A stretch of DNA of 22,638 bases from Spirochaetaceae bacterium (GCA_031265015.1 JAISDG010000117.1:1-22638), one strand, 5' to 3'; positions 15,576-22,503 are shown, numbered from the stretch's first letter. Notes: generated from the letters alone by a model not told the origin. Made by a program: numbers and translations.

Positions 15576-16064
15576 CTACCGGGGATTCTCCAGCAGGCCG
15601 CTGACCCACCCGGTTACGGTGCGGATTTGCTCCTGCCCGCCGCCTTTGAGGGGGTTCACGAAGCTGATCTCCCCGGCGAAGGTGTTTCCCGGCAGCAGGG
15701 CTTTGAGTTTTTCCAGGGCCTTCCCTTTACCGCCGGCGTGGCAGCAGAAAAGGGCGACTCTTTTGTTTTCTATTTTCGTCCGGGCCAGGAAGCTTCTCAG
15801 CGCCGGAGCCGGAGAGCCCGCCCACACCGGCCCGCCGATGATGATCAAATCGTAGGGGGCGATCTGAACATCGCAGGGTTTTAGGACGGGTTTTTCATGG
15901 GTCATAACCTGCCGGCCTCCCCAGATGTACTTGGATAAGCCGCCGCGTTTTTTATCATCCGCCAATTCCAGCCGGAGGATATCCGCGGAGGCGGCGGTCT
16001 TTATCTGTTCCGCGATAAAGCCGGTATTGCCTTCGAATGAATAGTAAACTACCAGGGTCTTCAT
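15576..16064 (-). CDS. Flavodoxin-family FMN protein
   Basis: 162 aa from the ATG at 16064, which follows AAAGGAG at a good distance; an in-frame ATG at 16082 would sit upstream of that site. The N-terminal strand MKTLVVYYS is followed by the FMN phosphate loop FEGNTG. The isoalloxazine-side segment IIIGGPVWAGSPAPALRSFL and the strand RVALFCCHAGGKG match the flavodoxin fold. It is a single-domain electron carrier or small quinone/flavin reductase; the substrate is not evident. It lies 179 bases downstream of the MATE gene on the same strand. Hairpins and an A/T-rich stretch lie in that gap, so it may have its own promoter. Confidence 0.85.
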   Translation of the reverse strand: MKTLVVYYSFEGNTGFIAEQIKTAASADILRLELADDKKRGGLSKYIWGGRQVMTHEKPVLKPCDVQIAPYDLIIIGGPVWAGSPAPALRSFLARTKIENKRVALFCCHAGGKGKALEKLKALLPGNTFAGEISFVNPLKGGGQEQIRTVTGWVSGLLENPR

Positions 16065-16171
16065 AAAGCTCCTTTCTCCCAAGGGTATTTTTATCTACGG
16101 TACATTTAAAAAAATGAATACGCAAGTAGGATGTGAAGAAAGCGGACTTTCCCCCGTTTGGTCCGGATATA

Positions 16172-16220
16172 CCGGAGCAGCTCCGGCACGGAGGCGTCAA
16201 AAAAACGAGGATGCCTTTTT
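16172..16220 (+). terminator. Hairpins between the MATE and flavodoxin genes
   Basis: CCGGAGC-A-GCTCCGG (16172-16186) is a perfect 15-base dyad. A second stem, AGGCGTC (16192-16198) with GATGCCT (16210-16216), is followed on the plus strand by a T run (16216-16220). Both genes here are on the minus strand, so the T run is on the wrong side for the MATE transcript. The hairpins may still mark its 3' end. Confidence 0.3.
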
Positions 16221-16243
16221 CATGGCGTATGATTGCGGCTCCT

Positions 16244-17602
16244 TTACCCGTCAATAACATTGTTGAGCCAGCGGCCCGATCTGAGCCGCCACAATCCCCA
16301 GAACATCTTGAAAAGATCCTCGCTGCACAGACACAGGTAAATGACCCACACCGGGGCGCGGACAATAAAGGCCATGACGGCGCCGAAAGGAAGGGAGTAA
16401 GCCCACATAACAACCATTTCAAAGAGGACGCAGAAGATGGTATCCCCTCCGGCCCGGCAGACGCCGACAATAAGGCACATGTTAAAAGCCCTGAATGGAT
16501 AGGAACAGCACAGGATAATAAACATGATCGAGGTAAAGCCCAGGACCGCGGCGTTCACGTTAAATATCAGGGGCAGCAGCTTTGACAGCGGGAACAGGCA
16601 CAGCGCCGCCGCCGCCGCCAGGAGCGGGGCAAAGGCGGTGATGCGCCGGGCATAATCCCTGGCGGCCTCCTCATTTCCCTCCCCGATCTTTTTGCCGATC
16701 AGCACCGCCACGCCGTTTCCCAGGCCGATAAATACCACCCAGGTAAGCTGTGACACGGTGTTGGTAATATTGAACGCGGCAATAGCGTCGGTACCGGTCC
16801 GGGCAAAGATAACGTTCTGGACGGTTATCCCCAGGGCCCAGATAAGTTCGTTCAAAATCACCGGAGCGGTAATCACCAGAAAGCGGCCCACAAAGGCCCG
16901 GTTAAAACCGGTGTACTCTCTGAAGGTTCCGGCGATCTCGTACTTTCGTTTGTAGCTGACTACCACCAGGACAATAAGCTCCGCGTACCGGGCTATGACT
17001 GTGGCAACAGCCGCGCCGGCGACGCCCATGGCCGGAAAGGGGCCGGCGCCAAAGATAAGGAAATAATTAAGAACCACGTTGATGGAAAGGGCGATAAGGG
17101 TGGTCACCATGGCAAGGGTAACCCGTTCAATGGAACGGAGGGTAAGCACCAGGGCAAAGCTGATGCCGAAGGGGATAAAGGACGGGGAAAGGGTTTTAAG
17201 GTACAGGGCGCCGGCCCTGATCACTTCCGGGTCCCGGGAATAGACGCCGAGGATCTTTTCGGGGATACAAATAACCGCCAGGGTAAAGAGAAAAGCGGCG
17301 GCCGTATTCAGGATAAAGCACAGGCCGGTGTTCTTGCGGATTCCCCGGATGTCCTTTTTGCCCCAGAACTGGGCGGTAAAGATCGCCCCGCCGGAACAAA
17401 TGCCAAAGAGGATCATGCTGAACAGGAAGAACACGTTGTTCCCCAGGCCCACCGCGGCAATTTCCGTAGTCCCCAGCCTTCCTATCATCACCGTGTCAAC
17501 CATGTTAACAAAGGAATTGATCAGGTTCTGGAGCATAATGGGTACGGAGATGATAAAGAGGCGTTTATAAAACTGCCTGTCTTTGAAAAGGGAAAAGGGC
17601 AT
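16244..17602 (-). CDS. MATE-family multidrug/Na+ or H+ antiporter
   Basis: 452 aa with about 12 hydrophobic helices in two homologous halves, the MATE layout. N-terminal segments include FIISVPIMLQNLINSFVNMVDTVMIGRLG and, in the second half, APVILNELIWALGITVQNVIFARTG, which are the paired family motifs. It should be an inner-membrane exporter of cationic or flavin-like compounds; the substrate cannot be predicted. I use the ATG at 17602, two bases after the MetF-like stop; a TTG at 17608 overlapping that stop is the alternative. The tight spacing implies one transcript with the MetF-like gene and coupled translation. Confidence 0.92.
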   Translation of the reverse strand: MPFSLFKDRQFYKRLFIISVPIMLQNLINSFVNMVDTVMIGRLGTTEIAAVGLGNNVFFLFSMILFGICSGGAIFTAQFWGKKDIRGIRKNTGLCFILNTAAAFLFTLAVICIPEKILGVYSRDPEVIRAGALYLKTLSPSFIPFGISFALVLTLRSIERVTLAMVTTLIALSINVVLNYFLIFGAGPFPAMGVAGAAVATVIARYAELIVLVVVSYKRKYEIAGTFREYTGFNRAFVGRFLVITAPVILNELIWALGITVQNVIFARTGTDAIAAFNITNTVSQLTWVVFIGLGNGVAVLIGKKIGEGNEEAARDYARRITAFAPLLAAAAALCLFPLSKLLPLIFNVNAAVLGFTSIMFIILCCSYPFRAFNMCLIVGVCRAGGDTIFCVLFEMVVMWAYSLPFGAVMAFIVRAPVWVIYLCLCSEDLFKMFWGLWRLRSGRWLNNVIDG

Positions 17603-17604
17603 TA

Positions 17605-18393
17605 TCAAGTGTCCGCCGGGAAAATTCCTGAGAGATAGGTTTTAAGATCCACCTTGATGGGGGCCAGGTACAGATGGAACGCGTTCTTTTCGCAAAAGCC
17701 CGCCACCTGCCGGGCAAAGCCGGTGTTCCAGGCCAGATCCGCCCTGAAAGATTTGGGAAAAACCGCCCGGTTCCGGGATTCCCAGTAATTCCGGTTCCCG
17801 GGGGTTAAAACCGGAGCGACCCCCCAGAATACCCGTTTGCCCTCCAGGTATTCCGCGTAAATTTCCAGCAGCCGCAGGTCAAAAAAAGGCTGGCTCATAA
17901 AGCCGGAGGCTCCCGCTTCTTCCTTGGCGGCCAGGTAATCCAGCTCATAACGGATATTGGTCCGGTAGGGATCAAAGGCGGCAAAAATTTCCAGGCCGGG
18001 CAGTTCCGCCTTCAGCATCCTGATAAAGGGAACCGTCGGCGAAGCTTTCTCTTCCTCCGCCGGATTCCCCGGGTCCCCCGCGATAACCAGCGCCCGCCGG
18101 ATCCCGTGGTCAATAAAAAAATCCCGCCAGGGGAAAGGCCCCTCGGGGGGAAAATCCCTGGCCCGCAGGTGGGGCATCAGGACCGGGCCCCTGTCCGGCA
18201 GCCCGCCGCCCGGCATGTCCCCGTCCGTCCGCATTCCATCCGCCAGCATTCCGCAGGCTTCCCGGGATTTAAGGGAAAAGCGGGGCAGGTCGGGGATATT
18301 AACGCAGTTTATCCGGGGATAGGCCCGGCACAGCAAAAAGTCTTCTTTCAGGGAGAGGGGGCTGCGGGGTACGATTTCCAGGGAAACATCCAT
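17605..18393 (-). CDS. Methylenetetrahydrofolate reductase-like (MetF-like) protein
   Basis: 262 aa from the ATG at 18393; the frame is open upstream to an ATG at 18459, but the family-like sequence begins at MDVSLEIVPR. Equivalents of the three catalytic residues of E. coli MTHFR can be placed: Glu6 in LEIVPR (Glu28), Asp107 in ALVIAGDPG (Asp120) and Gln168 in FMSQPFFD (Gln183). The barrel layout and length fit MetF, but overall similarity is low. A Gly/Asp/Met-rich insert lies at about residues 49-71. It may reduce methylene-THF to methyl-THF for methionine synthesis or one-carbon metabolism, or may be a diverged relative. Downstream of argR and joined to the MATE gene. Confidence 0.68.
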   Translation of the reverse strand: MDVSLEIVPRSPLSLKEDFLLCRAYPRINCVNIPDLPRFSLKSREACGMLADGMRTDGDMPGGGLPDRGPVLMPHLRARDFPPEGPFPWRDFFIDHGIRRALVIAGDPGNPAEEEKASPTVPFIRMLKAELPGLEIFAAFDPYRTNIRYELDYLAAKEEAGASGFMSQPFFDLRLLEIYAEYLEGKRVFWGVAPVLTPGNRNYWESRNRAVFPKSFRADLAWNTGFARQVAGFCEKNAFHLYLAPIKVDLKTYLSGIFPADT

Positions 18394-18494
18394 AATGTCC
18401 AGCGTAAAGGTTTTGCCCGGTTGATGCAACGGACCACCTAAAGCGAAGGGATGATACAAAAACTAATCGGCATGGGTGGGCGTACCCGCGAAGG

Positions 18495-18516
18495 GGCAAA
18501 ACCTTTCGGTTTTGCC
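18495..18516 (-). other. Hairpin with GNRA-type tetraloop after argR
   Basis: On the minus strand GGCAAAACC, loop GAAA, GGTTTTGCC: a nine-base-pair stem beginning at the last base of the argR stop codon. No T run follows, so it may stabilise the argR mRNA end or separate it from the MetF-like gene rather than end transcription. Confidence 0.5.
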
Positions 18517-18989
18517 TAGTCTTCCAGTTCCGGGATGCTTTCCTTCATCCGGGCAAGAAAGTCCTCGCCGGAAAGCCCTTCCCGCAGGGCGACAAAGACC
18601 GTATTGTCCCGGCCGGAGATGGTACCCATCACTTCGTCCAGGCTCAGATTGTCCACCGCCAGGGCTACGGCGTCGGAATGGCCGGAATAGGTTTTTATAA
18701 CCACCAGGTTTCCCGACCAGTCAATGGAGATATAGCCCCGCAGGAAGTCGTGGATATAGGTTCGTTCCGTTTCCTGCCGTTCGTCTTCACCGGGCAGGGT
18801 ATAGACATAGCCGTTATGGCCGTCCGAAATCTTTCCCACTTTCAGGAGCTTTAAGTCCCGGGACAGGGTAGCCTGGGTAACGGTAAATCCTTCTTTTTCC
18901 AAATGCCCCAAAAGGGTTTCCTGGGATTCGATACGGTAGGTTTTTATTAATTTACGAATAGCCTTGAGGCGTGCCAGACGCTCCTTCAT
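18516..18989 (-). CDS. argR: Arginine repressor ArgR
   Basis: 157 aa, the normal ArgR length. The N-terminal winged helix (about 3-66) contains the DNA-recognition segment TQATLSRDLKLLKVGK. The C-terminal hexamerisation and effector domain is about residues 80-155. In the arginine-binding loop the usual GTIAGDDTI is replaced by GTISGRDNTV (residues 122-131), so the Asp pair is not intact. Regulation may respond to another ligand or with altered affinity. No Shine-Dalgarno precedes the ATG at 18989. The probable -10 element ends eight bases upstream and lies within an ARG-box-like palindrome, pointing to autorepression and an almost leaderless mRNA. It heads a minus-strand series with the MetF-like and MATE genes. 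Confidence 0.92.
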   Translation of the reverse strand: MKERLARLKAIRKLIKTYRIESQETLLGHLEKEGFTVTQATLSRDLKLLKVGKISDGHNGYVYTLPGEDERQETERTYIHDFLRGYISIDWSGNLVVIKTYSGHSDAVALAVDNLSLDEVMGTISGRDNTVFVALREGLSGEDFLARMKESIPELED

Positions 18990-18991
18990 TA

Positions 18992-19005
18992 TGCATAAAT
19001 ATACA
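18992..19005. promoter_or_regulatory. Candidate ARG box over the argR promoter
   Basis: TGCATAAATATACA agrees with the E. coli ARG-box core TGAATAATTATTCA at 11 of 14 positions and is itself a 10/14 dyad. It includes the argR -10 element and ends three bases before the ATG. Confidence 0.5.
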
Positions 19006-19027
19006 ATTAGCGGGCCGTTTTATGCAA
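18998..19027 (-). promoter_or_regulatory. Putative argR promoter
   Basis: On the minus strand TTGCAT (19022-19027) and TATATT (18998-19003) are 18 bases apart. The predicted start is within a few bases of the argR ATG. Confidence 0.5.
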
Positions 19028-19035
19028 GTCTTTAC

Positions 19036-19066
19036 AAAAAACCGCCGCCGGCTGCAGCCCGGCGGC
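19036..19066 (-). terminator. Rho-independent terminator, minus strand
   Basis: On the minus strand GCCGCCGG, a seven-base loop, CCGGCGGC, GG and then six T (19041-19036). It would stop leftward transcription just before the argR promoter, although no minus-strand gene is seen to its right. Confidence 0.65.
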
Positions 19067-19110
19067 CTGCACGTTACCGGGCCGGGGCCGTTACCGGCGC
19101 CGGCTATCAT

Positions 19111-19140
19111 CCCCTCATTTAGCATCCTGCAAATGAGGGG
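19111..19140. other. Perfect 10-bp stem, 10-base loop hairpin
   Basis: CCCCTCATTT (19111-19120) and AAATGAGGGG (19131-19140) are exact reverse complements around AGCATCCTGC. It lies between two oppositely oriented terminators and could be part of a small structured RNA. Confidence 0.6.
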
Positions 19141-19143
19141 GTC

Positions 19144-19173
19144 ACCCGGCCTTTCGCGGCCGGGTAGTTTTTT
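19144..19173 (+). terminator. Rho-independent terminator, plus strand
   Basis: ACCCGGCC, loop TTTCGC, GGCCGGGT, then AG and six T (19168-19173). It would stop rightward transcription 44 bases before fapA. The only genes to its left are on the other strand, so the RNA it ends is unknown. Confidence 0.7.
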
Positions 19174-19216
19174 GCCCCTCCCCTGCGCCCTGTTTTAGCC
19201 GATACTCTAAAGTGAG

Positions 19217-20656
19217 ATGGAAGAAATATCCGGTACACCCAGGCGGGAACCAACCCTGCTGCTGCCCGGCGACAGGAATGACGGCAATGTATTGCTGTTC
19301 TTTCCGGAAGATAACCTGGTACTCAAAGCCGATTTTTATCCTCCCCTGGCGGATTCCAAACCCCTGGATCCCGATTCCATTGCCGCGGCCCTGGCCCGGT
19401 TTAACGTGGTTCACGGGGTCCTGTGGGAAAATATCATCAAGGCCCTGACCGAATGTAACCTGAACCGCAGGTTTGTCCGGGATGTAACTGTTGCCCGGGG
19501 GGATCCGCCCGTTCAGGAAGTTCTTGAATACTACCAGCTTAATCCCGCCCTGACCCGGACCGGGACCCTGCCGGAGGACAATGCCAGGACGGACTACCGG
19601 TCCTATTCTCCCTTTGTGATCGTTAAAAAAGGACAGGCCCTGGCCAAGCTTAAATCCCGGAAGGAAGGAAAAGACGGCAGGGACATCTACGGTAAGGTTA
19701 TTCCCCACGGAACGATCAGGCCCGAAGGGGTTTTAGGGGGAAGCAGCACCAGGAAAGAGGGAAGGTATATCTATGCCGAAATCAACGGCCAGCTGATACA
19801 GGACAAAAATACGCTGAACGTCCAGGATTCTCTGGTTATCAAGGGCCCCGTGGATTACCGTACGGGCCACATTATGTTTCCCGGGGATGTGTTTATAGAA
19901 GGGCCGGTTTCCGACGGGTTCAAGATCTACTCCGGCTCTTCGGTAACGATCAAACAAACCTTTGACGTCACCGACGCGATCACCAAAAAGGATCTGGTGG
20001 TTTCCGGGGGGCTTATCGGCAGGGGCCGGGCGCTGGTTAAAGTCGGGGGGACCCTTAAAACCAAATTTATCGAAAACTGCAAAGTTGCCTGCCGTAAAAC
20101 CATCGAAGTGGATACGGATATCGTGAACTCATCGGTATATACCATGGAAAAGCTGGTAATGAGCGACAGGGGAAAGATCCTGGGGGGCGAGATTTATGCC
20201 GTCCAGGGAGTCTATGCCGGGGGAATCGGGAAAAAAACCGGCCGGGAAACCCGGATCCACTGCGGGGTTGATTTTACCGCCCAGCAGGAAAAGGAACGGT
20301 GCAATTACCAGCTGCGGATCATCGCCGCAAAACTGCAAAAGCTCCGGGAACTGCTGGCAGCGGAAAGCGGACCGGACGAATCCGCGCCGGGAACCCCCGG
20401 AATCGAACGGCGGCAAAAGATGGAAGAGGCCCTGGCCCGGCTGGAGGAAGAACAGAAAAAAATCACCCTCCAGGCAGGCGCCGTTCTTGCCCGGCTAAAC
20501 GCGGATGAAAACGCCGTGGTCGAAGTCCCGGGAGAAATAGCCCCCGGTACCCTGATCGAAATATGCCAGATCGCTTTTTTTGTTTCCGACCCGTTAAAGC
20601 ACGTCCGAATCCGGCTGGACCGGAAACTCGGCAAACTGACCCCGGAACCGCTTTAG
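19217..20656 (+). CDS. FapA (DUF342) family protein
   Basis: 479 aa. The middle part (about 150-345) is a glycine-rich parallel beta-helix with repeating short strands such as INGQLIQDKNTLNVQDSLVIKGPVDYRTGHIMFPGDVFIEGPV. This is the hallmark of DUF342 'flagellar assembly protein A' family members. From about residue 350 a charged coiled coil follows (QLRIIAAKLQKLRELL and KMEEALARLEEEQKK), then a short C-terminal beta domain. No signal peptide or membrane helix. Its role is poorly defined, with links to flagella and polar or regulatory scaffolding; no flagellar genes are adjacent. The ATG at 19217 lacks a normally spaced Shine-Dalgarno. A GCCGATA sequence at 19198-19204 resembles half of a sigma-28 promoter but has no matching -35. 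Confidence 0.85.
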   Translation: MEEISGTPRREPTLLLPGDRNDGNVLLFFPEDNLVLKADFYPPLADSKPLDPDSIAAALARFNVVHGVLWENIIKALTECNLNRRFVRDVTVARGDPPVQEVLEYYQLNPALTRTGTLPEDNARTDYRSYSPFVIVKKGQALAKLKSRKEGKDGRDIYGKVIPHGTIRPEGVLGGSSTRKEGRYIYAEINGQLIQDKNTLNVQDSLVIKGPVDYRTGHIMFPGDVFIEGPVSDGFKIYSGSSVTIKQTFDVTDAITKKDLVVSGGLIGRGRALVKVGGTLKTKFIENCKVACRKTIEVDTDIVNSSVYTMEKLVMSDRGKILGGEIYAVQGVYAGGIGKKTGRETRIHCGVDFTAQQEKERCNYQLRIIAAKLQKLRELLAAESGPDESAPGTPGIERRQKMEEALARLEEEQKKITLQAGAVLARLNADENAVVEVPGEIAPGTLIEICQIAFFVSDPLKHVRIRLDRKLGKLTPEPL

Positions 20657-20675
20657 CCGGGAAATTAACCCCAGT

Positions 20676-20750
20676 AATTCCGAATTCAACCGCGGACCTC
20701 TGGCAATGCGCAGAGCACATTGCCTAGGACAACCACGGACCTGTTGTTTC
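20676..20750. repeat. Second copy of the dispersed intergenic repeat, with hairpin
   Basis: TAATTCCGAATTCAA and CCGCGGACCT match, in inverted orientation and with a five-base gap, the sequence at about 13829-13858. CACGGACCTGTTGTTT matches the core of the direct repeats at 13688 and 13779. Between them GGCAATG (20702-20708) and CATTGCC (20718-20724) form a seven-base stem. It fills the gap between fapA and the PDDEXK gene. Confidence 0.6.
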
Positions 20751-20782
20751 AATTCCATGCTTTTCGCGGTATACTTTCAACC

Positions 20783-21721
20783 ATGAACCTTATGCTGCCA
20801 AAAGTAGACTTTGCCTTTAAGCTCCTGTTCGGCGACCAGCGCAGTAAAAACATCCTGGCGGATTTCCTGAAAGCCGTTCTCCCCGGCCTGGCGGATGAGG
20901 AATTCGAAGAATTAACCATCACGGACCCTCAGCTCAAACGGGAATTCAGCGGCGACAAGCTGGAAATTCTGGACGTAAAACTGCGTACCGGCAGTGGAAG
21001 GTCCCTGGATATAGAAATACAGGTTTCCGACATACCGGAAATGCGCTCCCGGATAAGCTATTATTTGTCGAACATGATCACCGAACAGATCGGAATGGGA
21101 GGGCATTATGCCAATCTCAAGCAGGCCGTTTCCATCGTTATCACGGATTACGATTTTATCCCCGAATCCGCGCGGTGCCATACGATATTCCAAATGTTGG
21201 AAAAGGAAGAGCATTTTCCCTTTAACGATCTGATGGAGATCCACGTACTGAATCTGGAACGGCTGCCGCCGGACGGGGAAGGCAAGCTAATGGACTGGCT
21301 GCGTTTTTTAAAAGCGGAGACAGAAGAGGAGTTTAAGATGATAGCGGAAAAGAACCCTATGATACACGAAGCATATTGTAAGCTACAAGTAATGAGCGAA
21401 GACGAGGCGAACCGGATGATCTACGAGGCGCGGCTAAAGGCCCAGCGGGACGACTATTCCCGAATGAACGGCGCCCGTCAGAAGGGTCTGCAGGAAGGCA
21501 TCCAGGAAGGTATCCAGAAGGGTCTGCAGGAAGGTATCCAGAAGGGCCGTGAGGAGGGTCGTCAAAAGGGCCGGGAGGAAGGCCGCGAGGAAGGTGAATT
21601 GAGGGCCACAAGAAAAATAATCCTTGAAATGGGTAAAAAAGGCCTGGATATCAAAACTATAACCGCTGTTACGCATGTAAGCGAACAGCAAATCAACGAT
21701 ATCCTTAAAGAAAAAATTTAA
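20783..21721 (+). CDS. Rpn/PDDEXK_2 family putative nuclease ('PD-(D/E)XK nuclease transposase')
   Basis: 312 aa from ATG 20783 (MNLMLPKVDFAFKLLFG), where the family begins; the frame is open 21 codons further upstream through repeat sequence. The nuclease core has Asp64 (LEILDVKLR) and Glu78-x-Gln80 (SLDIEIQV), the D-ExQ variant of PD-(D/E)XK seen in this family. After a helical middle domain, residues 234-271 are about ten four-residue repeats of the xGxQ/E type (KGLQ, EGIQ, KGRE, EGRE), predicted to be a highly charged helix. A C-terminal segment, LDIKTITAVTHVSEQQINDILKE, resembles a small helix-turn-helix. Related Rpn proteins are DNA nucleases that promote RecA-independent recombination. 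A TATACT at 20770-20775 puts the start on the ATG. Flanked on both sides by repeats. Confidence 0.85.
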   Translation: MNLMLPKVDFAFKLLFGDQRSKNILADFLKAVLPGLADEEFEELTITDPQLKREFSGDKLEILDVKLRTGSGRSLDIEIQVSDIPEMRSRISYYLSNMITEQIGMGGHYANLKQAVSIVITDYDFIPESARCHTIFQMLEKEEHFPFNDLMEIHVLNLERLPPDGEGKLMDWLRFLKAETEEEFKMIAEKNPMIHEAYCKLQVMSEDEANRMIYEARLKAQRDDYSRMNGARQKGLQEGIQEGIQKGLQEGIQKGREEGRQKGREEGREEGELRATRKIILEMGKKGLDIKTITAVTHVSEQQINDILKEKI

Positions 21722-21880
21722 ACCGCAAGCCAAAAATCCAGCATGGATGCCGGTTACGCCCGCGAAGCGGGGGCGGCAAGGACGCCGCTGTATCCATTGC
21801 CTGTCCGCCAGTAGGCGGACAGGGCTGCGGTTTGCACAGCAAACCGCAAGCTAAAAATCCAGCATGGATGCTGGATTTTT
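21721..21880. repeat. Composite palindromic (REP/MITE-like) element
   Basis: A 30-bp direct repeat (21721-21750 and 21842-21871, one mismatch) brackets a series of hairpins. These include CCCGC/GCGGG near 21760; CCTGTCCGCC with GGCGGACAGG (21800-21809 and 21814-21823); TGCGGTTTGC with GCAAACCGCA (21826-21835 and 21839-21848); and a final 28-bp palindrome (21853-21865 with 21868-21880) ending in five T. The last can also act as a bidirectional terminator for the PDDEXK gene. No ORF is credible. Confidence 0.8.
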
Positions 21881-21885
21881 GGCAG

Positions 21886-21914
21886 TTGACAACTTCCCCC
21901 AACCGGGTGATACT
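21886..21914 (+). promoter_or_regulatory. Putative sigma-70 promoter after the palindromic element
   Basis: A perfect TTGACA (21886-21891) and GATACT (21909-21914) are separated by 17 bases. The start would be near 21921, three bases before an ATG at 21924. Confidence 0.5.
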
Positions 21915-21923
21915 GACAGAGCA

Positions 21924-22112
21924 ATGAACACGATAGCGGTTATGCAAGGAACAGCGCAGAATGCGGTCCCGATTAGTCTCCCTTCAACGATACGGTTTTC
22001 TGATGTTTGTTGTAGTATCATAGAAAACACTACATACCCCCCCCCCCCCCCGCATTTGGTGCGGTTTAGTAACGTCTCCTGGAAAACGCTTTTGTTCTCT
22101 GTCGTTTTATAG
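21924..22112 (+). CDS. Possible small ORF crossing a C15 tract
   Basis: 62 codons starting MNTIAVMQGTAQNAVPISLP, directly behind a good promoter. The frame passes through the C15 tract as five prolines and ends at 22112. No ribosome-binding site and no recognised domain. A change in C number would shift the frame, so if real it would be phase-variable. It may equally be a remnant; the opposite strand is also open. Low confidence. Confidence 0.25.
   Translation: MNTIAVMQGTAQNAVPISLPSTIRFSDVCCSIIENTTYPPPPPHLVRFSNVSWKTLLFSVVL
22037..22051. repeat. Homopolymeric C15 (G15 on the minus strand)
   Basis: Fifteen consecutive C. Poly-G/poly-C tracts of this length are slippage-prone and act as phase-variation switches in treponemes and other bacteria. 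Here it lies between a promoter and a repeat array rather than in a recognised surface-protein gene. The assembled length may also be uncertain. Confidence 0.9.
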
Positions 22113-22218
22113 CATAGGTCTACCTTTTTCCGCAAAAACGCCCGAATTGTCTGGTATCCCGCTGTCTTCCCGCTCCGGCGCCCCGGTAAAACAGGGTAGC
22201 CAGCGGGATACACGCGAC

Positions 22219-22491
22219 ATTCATCCGGATAAACGGAGCATCCATCCAGCTAACCAAAGCATCCATCCAGCTAACCAAAGCATCCATCCAGCTAACCAGA
22301 GCATCCATCCAGCTAATCAGAGCATCCAGCCAGCTAATCAGAGTATCCAGCTGGCTAATCAGAGTATCCAGCTGGCTAATCAGAGTATCCATCTGGCTAA
22401 CCAGAGCATCCATCCAGATAAACAGGGCGTTCATCCGGCTGTACAAAACGTTTAGCCGGCTAAACAGGCCGTTCACTTGGCTGAACGGGCT
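22219..22491. repeat. Tandem array: 13 units of 21 bp, quasi-palindromic core
   Basis: Units recur every 21 bases with no indels. The central ones (22240-22302) are nearly identical: CATCC, ATCCAGCT, AACCAA plus two bases. The edges diverge but keep a dyad in the same place: ATCCGGAT in unit 1, and AGCCGGCT inside the 16-base palindrome GTTTAGCCGGCTAAAC (22450-22465) in unit 12. In unit 13 CCGTTCA (22470-22476) pairs with TGAACGG (22483-22489). Plus-strand translation gives SIHPANQ heptads until a stop inside unit 12. The minus strand gives LVSWMDA heptads through the whole array. Both are probably incidental to a period of three times seven bases. Confidence 0.92.
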
Positions 22492-22503
22492 CATAAAACA
22501 GGT

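Noticed and set aside
15455..15604. Possible 49-aa ORF after deoC
   Set aside because: No ribosome-binding site, overlaps the end of the flavodoxin gene on the other strand and has no recognisable features.
19198..19204. GCCGATA as sigma-28 flagellar promoter for fapA
   Set aside because: No TAAA-type -35 at the right distance, and the start would be nearly on the ATG. Suggestive only.
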